DNA of 49,987 bases, taken from positions 1-49,987 of IMG/VR virus record IMGVR_UViG_3300031603_000007. One strand, given 5' to 3'. Position 1 is the first letter of the stretch; every line of letters begins with the position of its first letter. Shown piece after piece: positions 20,408 through 27,225 of this stretch. Both the position numbers and the translations under genes were made by a program. Source of the stretch: a virus. Below the pieces are notes generated by a model that saw only the letters and a program-made list of their open reading frames with translations, did no database searches and had not been told where the DNA came from.

Positions 20408-21979
20408 ATGACAAAGAAAAAATTCATAACAAAACTTGAAACTAAAGAATTAATTGAAATATATCATAGGACAAACAACATTACGGAAAGTGCAATGCAA
20501 TTTTGCTTAAATAATAAAAAATATATTTATGATGATAAATTTAGAAGAAGCATATCCAGGGTTTTAGAGTTTGAGAAAATAACTAAAAATAAAATACGTT
20601 TAGAAGATAGTACTGAATTTAAAGAGGCTAAAAAAAGAAAACTTACAGATAGTAAATATTACTTAGTAACGTATGAGCAAAATGAAACACCTATACATTC
20701 TAATTTTTACAATAACATAATAGCATATAAAAAGTATTTAAATGCTGAATTAAGCGTTATTTTAGGTAGATATAAAAATCCAACTTCGGTTTTTACAGAT
20801 TCAAAAAATGAAAATTGGAATGAAATAACTAGACCGTATTGGAGTGCTTCAAGACACGATATTCACGATTATTTAACGGTTTTAGCAGATATTAAAATAA
20901 GCCCAACTAGAAAATATCCTCTTACTGGTTTAGCTGGATTAAGTCAAGGTAAATCAATTATAGTAGGACACCCTAAATTACATTTAAAAACAGAAGCTAC
21001 ATTAAATGGTTATGCTAATAAAACAGTATTAACAACAGGCGCTATTACATTACCAAATTATACAGATTCAGGATTAGGTGGTATTGCAGAAAATAGTCAT
21101 AAGTTTGGATTTGTAATTGTAGAAATAAGAGATAAAAAAATATTTCACATACGACAGGTTGAAGCTGATAATAATGGTGATTTTATTGATTTAATTCACG
21201 AAGTTAAAGACCAAAAAATAACAATAGTTGAAAATGCTAAAGGTTTAGTTTGTGGAGATTCACATGGTAATCAGGTAATACCTGAAATTGATAAAGCAAA
21301 TGATTTAATTTGTGAGCGATTTAAGATTAAACAATTAGTATTACACGATGTTGTCGATGGTGAAAGTTGTAATAATCATATTTTAAAAGATCCAATTCAA
21401 CAATACGAAAGATTAAAAAATGATAGTCATTTAATAGAAAAAGAATTAAATGATTTAAAAAATTGGCTAGAACCTAAATTAAAGTATGGAATAATTATCC
21501 CTTCAGCAAACCATAATGATAGATTTGATAGGATTTTACAACAAGATTGGAGAAAAGATATTCCAAATTCATTATTTTATTTTAAATATACTACTGCTGT
21601 TATGGAAGGCAAGGCTAAAAAAGGTGTAGTTGCTTATTATCTTAAAAAGAAATTTGGAGATGATATAAAAACATTATCTACGCAAGATAGTTGTATTATT
21701 GGGAAGTATGAATGTGCCTTACATGGTGATAATGGTTCAAATGGTTCAAGAGGAAGTGCAACTGGATTTAGAAATTTAGATATACCAATGATTCTAGCAC
21801 ATACACACTCTACTTATCGTGCAGATGATTTAATGTATGTTGGGCATAATATTATACCACAAAAATACGCTTCAAAAGGTGCAAGTAGTTGGAGTATTAG
21901 TGATGTATTAATTGCTAAAAACGGAATAGCACAACAACTTATATTTACTAAAGGTAAATTCACAACATTCGATTTGTAA
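20408..21979 (+). CDS. Metallophosphoesterase-like protein (523 aa)
   Basis: The largest early gene. An N-terminal helical region looks DNA-binding. The second half carries calcineurin-like motifs in order: GDSHGN (283-288), ANHND (367-371), a His at 439 in ALHGDNGSNGSRGS, and AHTHS (464-468). These would bind two metals. Mre11/SbcD-like nucleases and the phage T5 A1 protein share such motifs, so a DNA-degrading or DNA-processing enzyme is possible. Substrate is not shown by the sequence. It ends the early block before tandem terminators. Confidence 0.65.
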   Translation: MTKKKFITKLETKELIEIYHRTNNITESAMQFCLNNKKYIYDDKFRRSISRVLEFEKITKNKIRLEDSTEFKEAKKRKLTDSKYYLVTYEQNETPIHSNFYNNIIAYKKYLNAELSVILGRYKNPTSVFTDSKNENWNEITRPYWSASRHDIHDYLTVLADIKISPTRKYPLTGLAGLSQGKSIIVGHPKLHLKTEATLNGYANKTVLTTGAITLPNYTDSGLGGIAENSHKFGFVIVEIRDKKIFHIRQVEADNNGDFIDLIHEVKDQKITIVENAKGLVCGDSHGNQVIPEIDKANDLICERFKIKQLVLHDVVDGESCNNHILKDPIQQYERLKNDSHLIEKELNDLKNWLEPKLKYGIIIPSANHNDRFDRILQQDWRKDIPNSLFYFKYTTAVMEGKAKKGVVAYYLKKKFGDDIKTLSTQDSCIIGKYECALHGDNGSNGSRGSATGFRNLDIPMILAHTHSTYRADDLMYVGHNIIPQKYASKGASSWSISDVLIAKNGIAQQLIFTKGKFTTFDL

Positions 21980-22019
21980 AATAATAGTGGTTTGTCGCCC
22001 ACTTGATCCGACGACAAAG

Positions 22020-22044
22020 ACAATTTAATAATTGTTGTTTTTTT
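22020..22044 (+). terminator. Terminator hairpin 1
   Basis: ACAATT (22020-22025) / AATTGT (22030-22035) with loop TAAT, followed by TGTTTTTTT. The stem is weak and AT-only apart from its outer pairs; the T-run is strong. Confidence 0.5.
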
Positions 22045-22053
22045 GAGATTAAG

Positions 22054-22093
22054 CCCTATTTGGAAAACGGAATGATGAAAAATAGGGTTTTTT
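22054..22093 (+). terminator. Terminator hairpin 2
   Basis: CCCTATTT (22054-22061) / AAATAGGG (22080-22087), 8 bp, followed by six T. The 18-base loop has no matching upstream arm, so it does not repeat the pseudoknot design. Confidence 0.75.
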
Positions 22094-22172
22094 ATTTACA
22101 CGTTAGACTAATTATAGCACAACATACTAGGCTAATTTAGATACAATATTTTTTGCTAAACATACATTACTT

Positions 22173-22203
22173 ACCACCTTCGTTAATTCGGAGGTGGTTT
22201 TTT
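22173..22203 (+). terminator. Terminator hairpin 3
   Basis: A ten-pair stem from ACCACCTTCG (22173-22182) and CGGAGGTGGT (22189-22198), one G-T, loop TTAATT, then a T-run. It is the strongest terminator of the region. Confidence 0.85.
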
Positions 22204-22209
22204 GCGTTT

Positions 22210-22237
22210 GTCAAGTATCGTGCATAATATACTTGAC
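22210..22237. repeat. Inverted repeat GTCAAGTAT / ATACTTGAC
   Basis: Perfect 9-bp arms (22210-22218 and 22229-22237) around 10 bases, with no T-run on either side. It could be a protein site or a bidirectional hairpin blocking read-through. Confidence 0.6.
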
Positions 22238-22312
22238 GTTTGTAAGTGTATTGTATTATGTTTACTTACCTTATAAAAGACTATACTATTAGTTTACAAA
22301 ATATTAAAAAAA

Positions 22313-22361
22313 TAAACTATACTTTGTCACTAAACACCATTTACCGCCGAAATATAGTTTA
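22313..22361 (-). terminator. Inverted repeat at the end of the late block
   Basis: TAAACTATA (22313-22321) and TATAGTTTA (22353-22361) form 9 bp with a 31-base loop. One arm includes the stop codon of the DUF5675 gene. On the minus strand a T-rich stretch follows, so it may end late transcription. Confidence 0.45.
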
Positions 22362-22766
22362 AACATTTACTATTTTTAAGTTAAAGTCATTTGGCATCAT
22401 TTTAAGCAACTCTTTTAAAGTTTTGGTAGAATTAACTACATCAATCTCATTATCACCGTTAATATAGCTTAAATCATCTCCAACAGCCACACAACCTCTT
22501 AATTGAGTGTAGAAATTTGCACAATGTATCAAAATATAGCTTCTATTTGGCACATCTAAGATATGAAAGTGATTTCCAAACTTTTTTGACCAACGTTTTT
22601 TAACTTTGTAATCTCCAATTGGAACACAACTAATTTGTTTTTGATTATTCTTCCAAGCTAATTCTAAAGTTTTAAACTCAAAATTAATAAAATCGTTATC
22701 TAGCACAAAACCGTTTCCGATTGTTTCGTGTTCTGAACTTGGATATCTTTCAATTAATAAATTCAT
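22359..22766 (-). CDS. DUF5675 family protein, possible lysis enzyme
   Basis: 135 residues matching DUF5675: ERYPSSEHETIGNGFV, the strand-turn CVPIGDYKV, SKKFGNHFHILDVPNRSYIL, the conserved IHCANFYTQLRGCVAVG and a C-terminal helix. The His/Cys cluster (HILDV, IHCAN, GC) resembles an active site, and the family is often next to phage lysis genes. A cell-wall-cleaving role is plausible, especially as no classical endolysin is visible, but it is unproven. It is the last gene of the late block. Confidence 0.75.
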   Translation of the reverse strand: MNLLIERYPSSEHETIGNGFVLDNDFINFEFKTLELAWKNNQKQISCVPIGDYKVKKRWSKKFGNHFHILDVPNRSYILIHCANFYTQLRGCVAVGDDLSYINGDNEIDVVNSTKTLKELLKMMPNDFNLKIVNV

Positions 22767-22769
22767 AAA

Positions 22770-23030
22770 TTATTTTTTCAATAAAATATCTAGTATTTTT
22801 TCTTGTGATTTTTCTATATTATATAATCTTTTATCTAGTTCAATTCTAGGTACAAATATCAACATGTTATTACTAGTTTCTACATGTATTGATTTATCTT
22901 GAATATGTGAATCTACGGTTTGTTGCCATTTCGACTGATAAATAATAAAAGCAACTATTGCTATTAAAGTTGATAGATTTATCCAAGTTGGAATGTTGTA
23001 CTTTATAAATGCTCGGTCAGCTGTGCTCAT
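22770..23030 (-). CDS. Small membrane protein with coiled tail (86 aa)
   Basis: 86 residues: short polar start, a transmembrane helix at about 15-31 (WINLSTLIAIVAFIIY), then a charged region ending in a heptad-like helix (RLYNIEKSQEKILDILL). Located between DUF5675 and a two-span membrane protein, it could be an i-spanin or a holin partner. Not recognised. Confidence 0.6.
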   Translation of the reverse strand: MSTADRAFIKYNIPTWINLSTLIAIVAFIIYQSKWQQTVDSHIQDKSIHVETSNNMLIFVPRIELDKRLYNIEKSQEKILDILLKK

Positions 23031-23054
23031 ATTATTATTATTATTATTATTATT
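23031..23054. repeat. (ATT)n microsatellite
   Basis: About eight ATT units lie just upstream of the 86-residue gene. A similar shorter run occurs before the gene starting at 44485. Slippage here could alter leader length. Confidence 0.8.
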
Positions 23055-23259
23055 TAACTTTATTTTTCAACATTCCGTACAAGTCATCAGGCGCAAGTAT
23101 TAAACCTAATGCTAAAAAACCAACACCCATTAAAATCTTCCAATCGACCTCGTAAGTTTCTTTAAATACATCAATAACTAATAAAAAAGCATCTATTAAT
23201 AAAAATAGCACTCCAAATATTGTTGTAATCTTTTCGTCTTTTGCGTTTCTTAATTTCAT
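23050..23259 (-). CDS. Two-span membrane protein, holin candidate (69 aa)
   Basis: 69 residues with helices at about 12-30 (TTIFGVLFLLIDAFLLVIDV) and 41-57 (ILMGVGFLALGLILA), charged ends and a basic tail. Size and topology fit small holins. It overlaps the metallopeptidase-like gene by four bases. Assignment is by shape and place only. Confidence 0.6.
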   Translation of the reverse strand: MKLRNAKDEKITTIFGVLFLLIDAFLLVIDVFKETYEVDWKILMGVGFLALGLILAPDDLYGMLKNKVK

Positions 23260-23642
23260 ATATATTTTAGAAAACTATACAGCCTTCTCGTTTTTAAATA
23301 TTCTGTATTATCTTGATTACTATAAGCCTCCCTTTCAAAACTTATATTCCTGTAAGCATCCCCTTTCATAAATAGTCTTATCAACCATTCTATAAAGTAC
23401 CATAGGTAGAATACTACTACAAGTAGTTCTTTCTGTTGTTCTATATGGATGCTTTCGTGATTGATTATTGACTTAGCTTTCTCAACGTAGTATGGATTAT
23501 CTCTGTACCTCTCTCTTAGTATTACCCAAGGAAATAATGTTATTCCTCCTACCTTCATAAACCAGCTTATAGCATTTAAAAATTTATCGTTGTATATTAC
23601 TTTCATACCTCTATTACTTCTTAAATTTTTCTTGCTCATCAA
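23256..23642 (-). CDS. Membrane-linked HExxH metallopeptidase-like protein (128 aa)
   Basis: 128 residues. HESIH at 62-66 is an HExxH zinc motif, directly before a transmembrane helix (about 72-91). A glutamate in FEREAY (103 or 105) could be the third ligand. From memory, proteins of this kind occur in Bacteroidota genomes and phages. Cutting a cell-envelope component during lysis is possible but not shown. An internal ATG at 23606 would avoid overlap with the upstream 45-residue gene and may be the true start. Confidence 0.65.
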   Translation of the reverse strand: MMSKKNLRSNRGMKVIYNDKFLNAISWFMKVGGITLFPWVILRERYRDNPYYVEKAKSIINHESIHIEQQKELLVVVFYLWYFIEWLIRLFMKGDAYRNISFEREAYSNQDNTEYLKTRRLYSFLKYI

Positions 23643-23751
23643 TTCGTTTGTGAATATCTTTTAAAGTTTCACCTCTTGTTAAATATTTATAGATGATAGC
23701 ACCTAATACTATAACAATTGCTCCAATTCCTAAATAATGTTCTAAATCCAT
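23614..23751 (-). CDS. Small membrane protein (45 aa)
   Basis: 45 residues with one transmembrane helix at about 7-24 (GIGAIVIVLGAIIYKYL) and a charged C-terminal helix. It overlaps the annotated start of the metallopeptidase-like gene by 29 bases. It may belong to the lysis set. Not recognised. Confidence 0.5.
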   Translation of the reverse strand: MDLEHYLGIGAIVIVLGAIIYKYLTRGETLKDIHKRIDEQEKFKK

Positions 23752-23771
23752 AATTAATTGTTTTTAAGTTT

Positions 23772-24071
23772 TTAACTTATTTTTTCTTTCGTCACTTTCC
23801 ATCCATTCATATTATACCTAATAACATCATCTGCTGCTGTACCAAGCCCCCAATCTACTATAATTAAACCTGATATCACAATTAATAGAAGTCCTGATAC
23901 CCCCATATATGTACCATTGATAATAGTATTAAATGTTTCAATTACACCTGCTGAAACTGTTGCTGCCCCTATAAGGGAATGTGTTTTATAACCAAACATA
24001 GTTTTAATACTAGTTAGTAATGGGGAATAATGTTCTATCATTTCTTTATATGTTTGTATAAGTGTAAACAC
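23772..24071 (-). CDS. Holin-like membrane protein (99 aa)
   Basis: 99 residues with hydrophobic stretches at about 32-52 and 57-76 (GVSGLLLIVISGLIIVDWGL), the last with a DWG motif as in several phage holins. The C-terminus is basic (WKVTKEKIS). It lies first in the lysis-like group after the fibre genes. Holin assignment is moderate. Confidence 0.55.
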   Translation of the reverse strand: MFTLIQTYKEMIEHYSPLLTSIKTMFGYKTHSLIGAATVSAGVIETFNTIINGTYMGVSGLLLIVISGLIIVDWGLGTAADDVIRYNMNGWKVTKEKIS

Positions 24072-24133
24072 TCTTTATGGTTATTAGGTTATTTTAAAAT
24101 ATTAATAAAGGTTATAATTATATATATATATAT

Positions 24134-24796
24134 CTATACAGGACAAGCTAAAATTAATTCCCACCCAGTCTGACTCATAGGAGCGTACACATATACATCT
24201 ACTATTGTAGGGGTAGTTGTGGTCTTTATAAAAGATGCACTTCCTTTTCCCTCATTATTAGAAGCTCCCACTGAAGAGGAAGTTACTCTAGGGTAACCAT
24301 CTTCAGGATAATTAGTATTATTAGGATATGATACCCCACTAATAGGATCTATTTTACCTGTTAATGTTGATGTAAAATCACCCCTATCATTGCCACCAAA
24401 ATCATATCTATCACCCCCTCTATACCCTGTATCTATAACTATATTTCCATTCCAAATTACTATAAACCTATCAGGAAATCCATAGGCGTCATAATCTAAA
24501 ATAGAAGTACCTATATCAGATCCTAGTGTTACATTAAGTACAGAGGGATAGCTTACATTACCATCAAATGAAACACCTCCCCCACAAGGAGTAGGAGGGT
24601 CTACTAAAGTATATCCTACAAAATCTACTAAACTATCTCTTCCAGGGCCATTGTTAAATGTACCTCCTTGAACTATAGCTTGTGAAAAGGCACCTGATAA
24701 ACTCCTCCCATTAGTACCTGCTAAACTCTGCCATACAACCTCACATACTTCCGAGAATTCTATTGGTAATGCTACATCTACACTTTGTTTAGCCAT
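24134..24796 (-). CDS. Probable fibre or tip protein (220 aa)
   Basis: 220 residues, rich in Gly, Ser, Thr and Asn, with a strand pattern and a cysteine pair near TPCGGG. It overlaps the S74 fibre gene by one base and looks like a virion-surface or receptor-binding protein. The ending GWELILACPV is strand-like. No family is recognised. Confidence 0.6.
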   Translation of the reverse strand: MAKQSVDVALPIEFSEVCEVVWQSLAGTNGRSLSGAFSQAIVQGGTFNNGPGRDSLVDFVGYTLVDPPTPCGGGVSFDGNVSYPSVLNVTLGSDIGTSILDYDAYGFPDRFIVIWNGNIVIDTGYRGGDRYDFGGNDRGDFTSTLTGKIDPISGVSYPNNTNYPEDGYPRVTSSSVGASNNEGKGSASFIKTTTTPTIVDVYVYAPMSQTGWELILACPV

Positions 24797-26046
24797 TATA
24801 TTCCTAGTTTAGTCATTATTAAATCTAACTTTTCCTTAAGTTCTTTATTCTCCTGTTTAAGATAAGCTATTTCTGCAGAATGTAAATCAGTATAACTTAC
24901 TGCTTTCATCCCTTCTTTATCTGTTCTAACAAATTCAGGATTAGTAATCTCTAATTCTTGGGCAATTACACCAACTCTTTTTTGCTTATTATCTTTAAAA
25001 TTAAATGATTTATATACTGAATCTATTTCTTTTAATTCTATTGTTCTAATATTTTCTTTTAGTCTAATATCAGAACTACCTATAAAATCATTTGCTGTTA
25101 TAGTATAAGTACTCCCAGCGTTCCAATTAGAAGTTAAAGTAGTTAATTGGATATTGTTTACCAGTGAAGATATTCCATTTCCCCCAATTACATTAAGTGT
25201 CGGATTTATGGTACTAGTTCCAGATTGAGTCATCCCATTTCCAGCTGTTACACTAGTAACTGTACCAGTTCCTCCACCACCCAAATCATTATTAAAAATC
25301 GATAAAGGTATTGAAGAAATTAATTGTCTATTTTCCACACTACCGTTTTGAGCTATTAAGTAATCAGTTGCTACTAAAGTTCCTCCAGCTGAAAATTCAT
25401 TAAAATCTAATGTTATATTTGGTATTGTAGTTCCATTGGTTACATCTAATCCAGTGCCAACTGTTACATTTGTAACTGTACCACTTCCTCCTGCTGTAAT
25501 ATCAGACAATAAAGCTACCGTTCCACTTTTATCTTGTAATGTATATGTGTTTTCTTGTGTGGCTGTTGGAAATTGTAATATACTTTTGAATGCACTTTGT
25601 ACATAAGAACCTAATTGACCAGTGACAGCTTCTAAATACATGAAACCATTTACTCCAGCCGTATTATTTATTACATTAATAATTCCTGTCGGGTATAAGT
25701 TAGTACTACTTGCCCCATCACTCACTGTTATTACATTTGTAGTAGCGTTACCTACATCTGTAACGCTCTGTAAGTCTTGAGAGCCACCGCCTAAACTAGA
25801 TAATAACACAGTACCACCACCGCCTAATAATGCAAATGTATCGTCTGATGTTGTATTTATAAATGAGTTTGCGTTTATATCATTTGTAGTTATATCACCA
25901 GCATCTGTAACCTCTTGCAGTGTTGGCTTATCACTCGTGTTGGACTTCAACGCCAAGGCATCAAATACTGCATTCTCTGTTGGTGCTTTATCTACAACCC
26001 CATTGGTTATATTGTCTTCTAAAATTACTGGCTTAGTATATCCCAT
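24796..26046 (-). CDS. Tail fibre with S74 intramolecular chaperone
   Basis: 416 residues. The N-terminal two thirds hold repeated beta units (GTVTNVTVGTGLDVTN, GTVTSVTAGNGMTQSG). The last 90 residues are an S74 peptidase chaperone: SDIRLKENI with the Ser-Lys dyad, RVGVIAQELE, and a C-terminal coiled coil (AEIAYLKQENKELKEKLD). Such domains trimerise the fibre and then cut themselves off. It is probably a host-recognition or side fibre. Confidence 0.85.
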   Translation of the reverse strand: MGYTKPVILEDNITNGVVDKAPTENAVFDALALKSNTSDKPTLQEVTDAGDITTNDINANSFINTTSDDTFALLGGGGTVLLSSLGGGSQDLQSVTDVGNATTNVITVSDGASSTNLYPTGIINVINNTAGVNGFMYLEAVTGQLGSYVQSAFKSILQFPTATQENTYTLQDKSGTVALLSDITAGGSGTVTNVTVGTGLDVTNGTTIPNITLDFNEFSAGGTLVATDYLIAQNGSVENRQLISSIPLSIFNNDLGGGGTGTVTSVTAGNGMTQSGTSTINPTLNVIGGNGISSLVNNIQLTTLTSNWNAGSTYTITANDFIGSSDIRLKENIRTIELKEIDSVYKSFNFKDNKQKRVGVIAQELEITNPEFVRTDKEGMKAVSYTDLHSAEIAYLKQENKELKEKLDLIMTKLGI

Positions 26047-26059
26047 AGTTGTTATTTAT

Positions 26060-26380
26060 TTATGCAAAAAAATGATTTGGACTCAAGGGTTCAACTTCAA
26101 ACTCTAGCCAATCCTCGTTAGGTAAATTACGCCAAAACACATCGACATCGTATGTTAACCCCTCTTGGATTAATACCCATTCTCTATTTTCTAAATAGTT
26201 TTCGTCATCTTCTGCTAAGTCCCAACCGTATTTATTTTGGAAACCTAAGCAAACAATACCCGCCGTTGTTTTAGTCCCTGTAATTTTATCGAATGTTAAT
26301 TCGTTATCTTCGTGTGCTAAAAGTAATATTAATTCTTTTGCTTCATTTTCCGATGAAAAGCTATATCTCTTTATGCTCAT
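26060..26380 (-). CDS. Hypothetical protein (106 aa)
   Basis: 106 residues, acidic, starting MSIKRYSFSSENEAKELILL, with a tryptophan-rich second half (YDVDVFWRNLPNEDWLEFEV). The start resembles the 24-residue frame at 27141-27215 (MIKRYSFPTEQQADAQADGL). It may assist fibre assembly, since it lies between fibre genes. Not recognised. Confidence 0.6.
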   Translation of the reverse strand: MSIKRYSFSSENEAKELILLLAHEDNELTFDKITGTKTTAGIVCLGFQNKYGWDLAEDDENYLENREWVLIQEGLTYDVDVFWRNLPNEDWLEFEVEPLSPNHFFA

Positions 26381-26395
26381 ATTATTTTAAATTTA

Positions 26396-27136
26396 TTATA
26401 CATAGATTAGTGATGTGTTATTTTTAAGCCCTCCTCTTAATCGAAACCCTAAAGTCCCATTATTTAAATTAAAAGTAAAAGCAGCTTCTTTTAAACTTTT
26501 ATAAAAAATACCAGTACTTATGTCTAAAACGAGTTTACAATGCCCTGATGCACATTTTCTAATGTGTTCTGCTGATTGCTTTACTCCCTTTTTTGATAAT
26601 GACATTTTCCTTACATGTTCTTTAGATAATTTCTTTCCTTTTCTAGCTACTGATAATTTCAACTTTGTTTCTTCTGACATCTTAGTTCCTATTCTAGCTA
26701 ATGACATTTTAAGTCTAGTTTCTTCAGATGGACAAATTCCTAAACTATATTTATTCCCTTTTTTAACTTCACTTATACGTCTCTTTGTCTCTTCCGATAG
26801 CTTTTTACCTTTATTTATAATTGACATTTTCTCCCTTGCCTCTTTAGTATGTGTTCCTCCAAAAAAACCCTCTCCACCATCAGTCATATTAACTAAAATA
26901 CCAGTTTTATTATCTCTTCTTCCATACTCAGATATTAGAAACATTTCTAATTCACAAGCATCTTCCCAAGATAAATCTTTAGCTACTATTTCAACATAAC
27001 AACCATATTTGTTAAATGTTTTTTTCCAAAAATCACTTCTATTAATAAAGTTTTTAGAGCGTTTTTCTTCTTTACCTATCCCAATATAAAAGGGTTCAAG
27101 TTTTTCTTCTTTTCTATGCCTGTATACTACTGCCAT
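26396..27136 (-). CDS. GIY-YIG homing endonuclease with NUMOD3 repeats
   Basis: 246 residues. The N-terminal GIY-YIG-type nuclease reads VVYRHRK, FYIGIGKE and later ELEMFLISEYGR. Next come several NUMOD3 units (THTKEAREKMS, LSEETKRRIS, SEETRLKMSLAR, LSKEHVRKMS), then a C-terminal NUMOD1-like DNA-binding segment (VLDISTGIFYKSLKEAAF). A mobile gene inserted between the two fibre genes. Next to it lies a 24-residue frame resembling the start of the gene at 26060. Confidence 0.9.
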   Translation of the reverse strand: MAVVYRHRKEEKLEPFYIGIGKEEKRSKNFINRSDFWKKTFNKYGCYVEIVAKDLSWEDACELEMFLISEYGRRDNKTGILVNMTDGGEGFFGGTHTKEAREKMSIINKGKKLSEETKRRISEVKKGNKYSLGICPSEETRLKMSLARIGTKMSEETKLKLSVARKGKKLSKEHVRKMSLSKKGVKQSAEHIRKCASGHCKLVLDISTGIFYKSLKEAAFTFNLNNGTLGFRLRGGLKNNTSLIYV

Positions 27137-27140
27137 AATT

Positions 27141-27215
27141 TTATGTTATGTAGGTTAGTCCGTCTGCTTGCGCATCTGCTTGTTGTTCTGTTGGAAATGA
27201 ATATCGTTTTATCAT
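27141..27215 (-). pseudogene. 24-residue remnant resembling the gene at 26060
   Basis: The frame MIKRYSFPTEQQADAQADGL plus four residues ends four bases upstream of the GIY-YIG start. Its start resembles MSIKRYSFSSENEAKEL of the 106-residue gene at 26060, on the other side of the GIY-YIG gene. It may be the cut-off start of a second copy left when the endonuclease gene arrived. A genuine tiny fibre-associated peptide is the alternative. Confidence 0.4.
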
Positions 27216-27225
27216 TGGTTATATT

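Larger units (their letters stand above)
21980..22358. other. Convergent intergenic region rich in terminators
   Basis: About 380 bases between the last plus-strand gene and the end of the minus-strand late block. It holds at least three T-tailed hairpins on the plus strand and two further inverted repeats. An extra stem TTTGTCG (21991-21997) / CGACAAA (22012-22018) precedes the first terminator. The region should insulate the two transcription blocks from each other. Confidence 0.7.
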
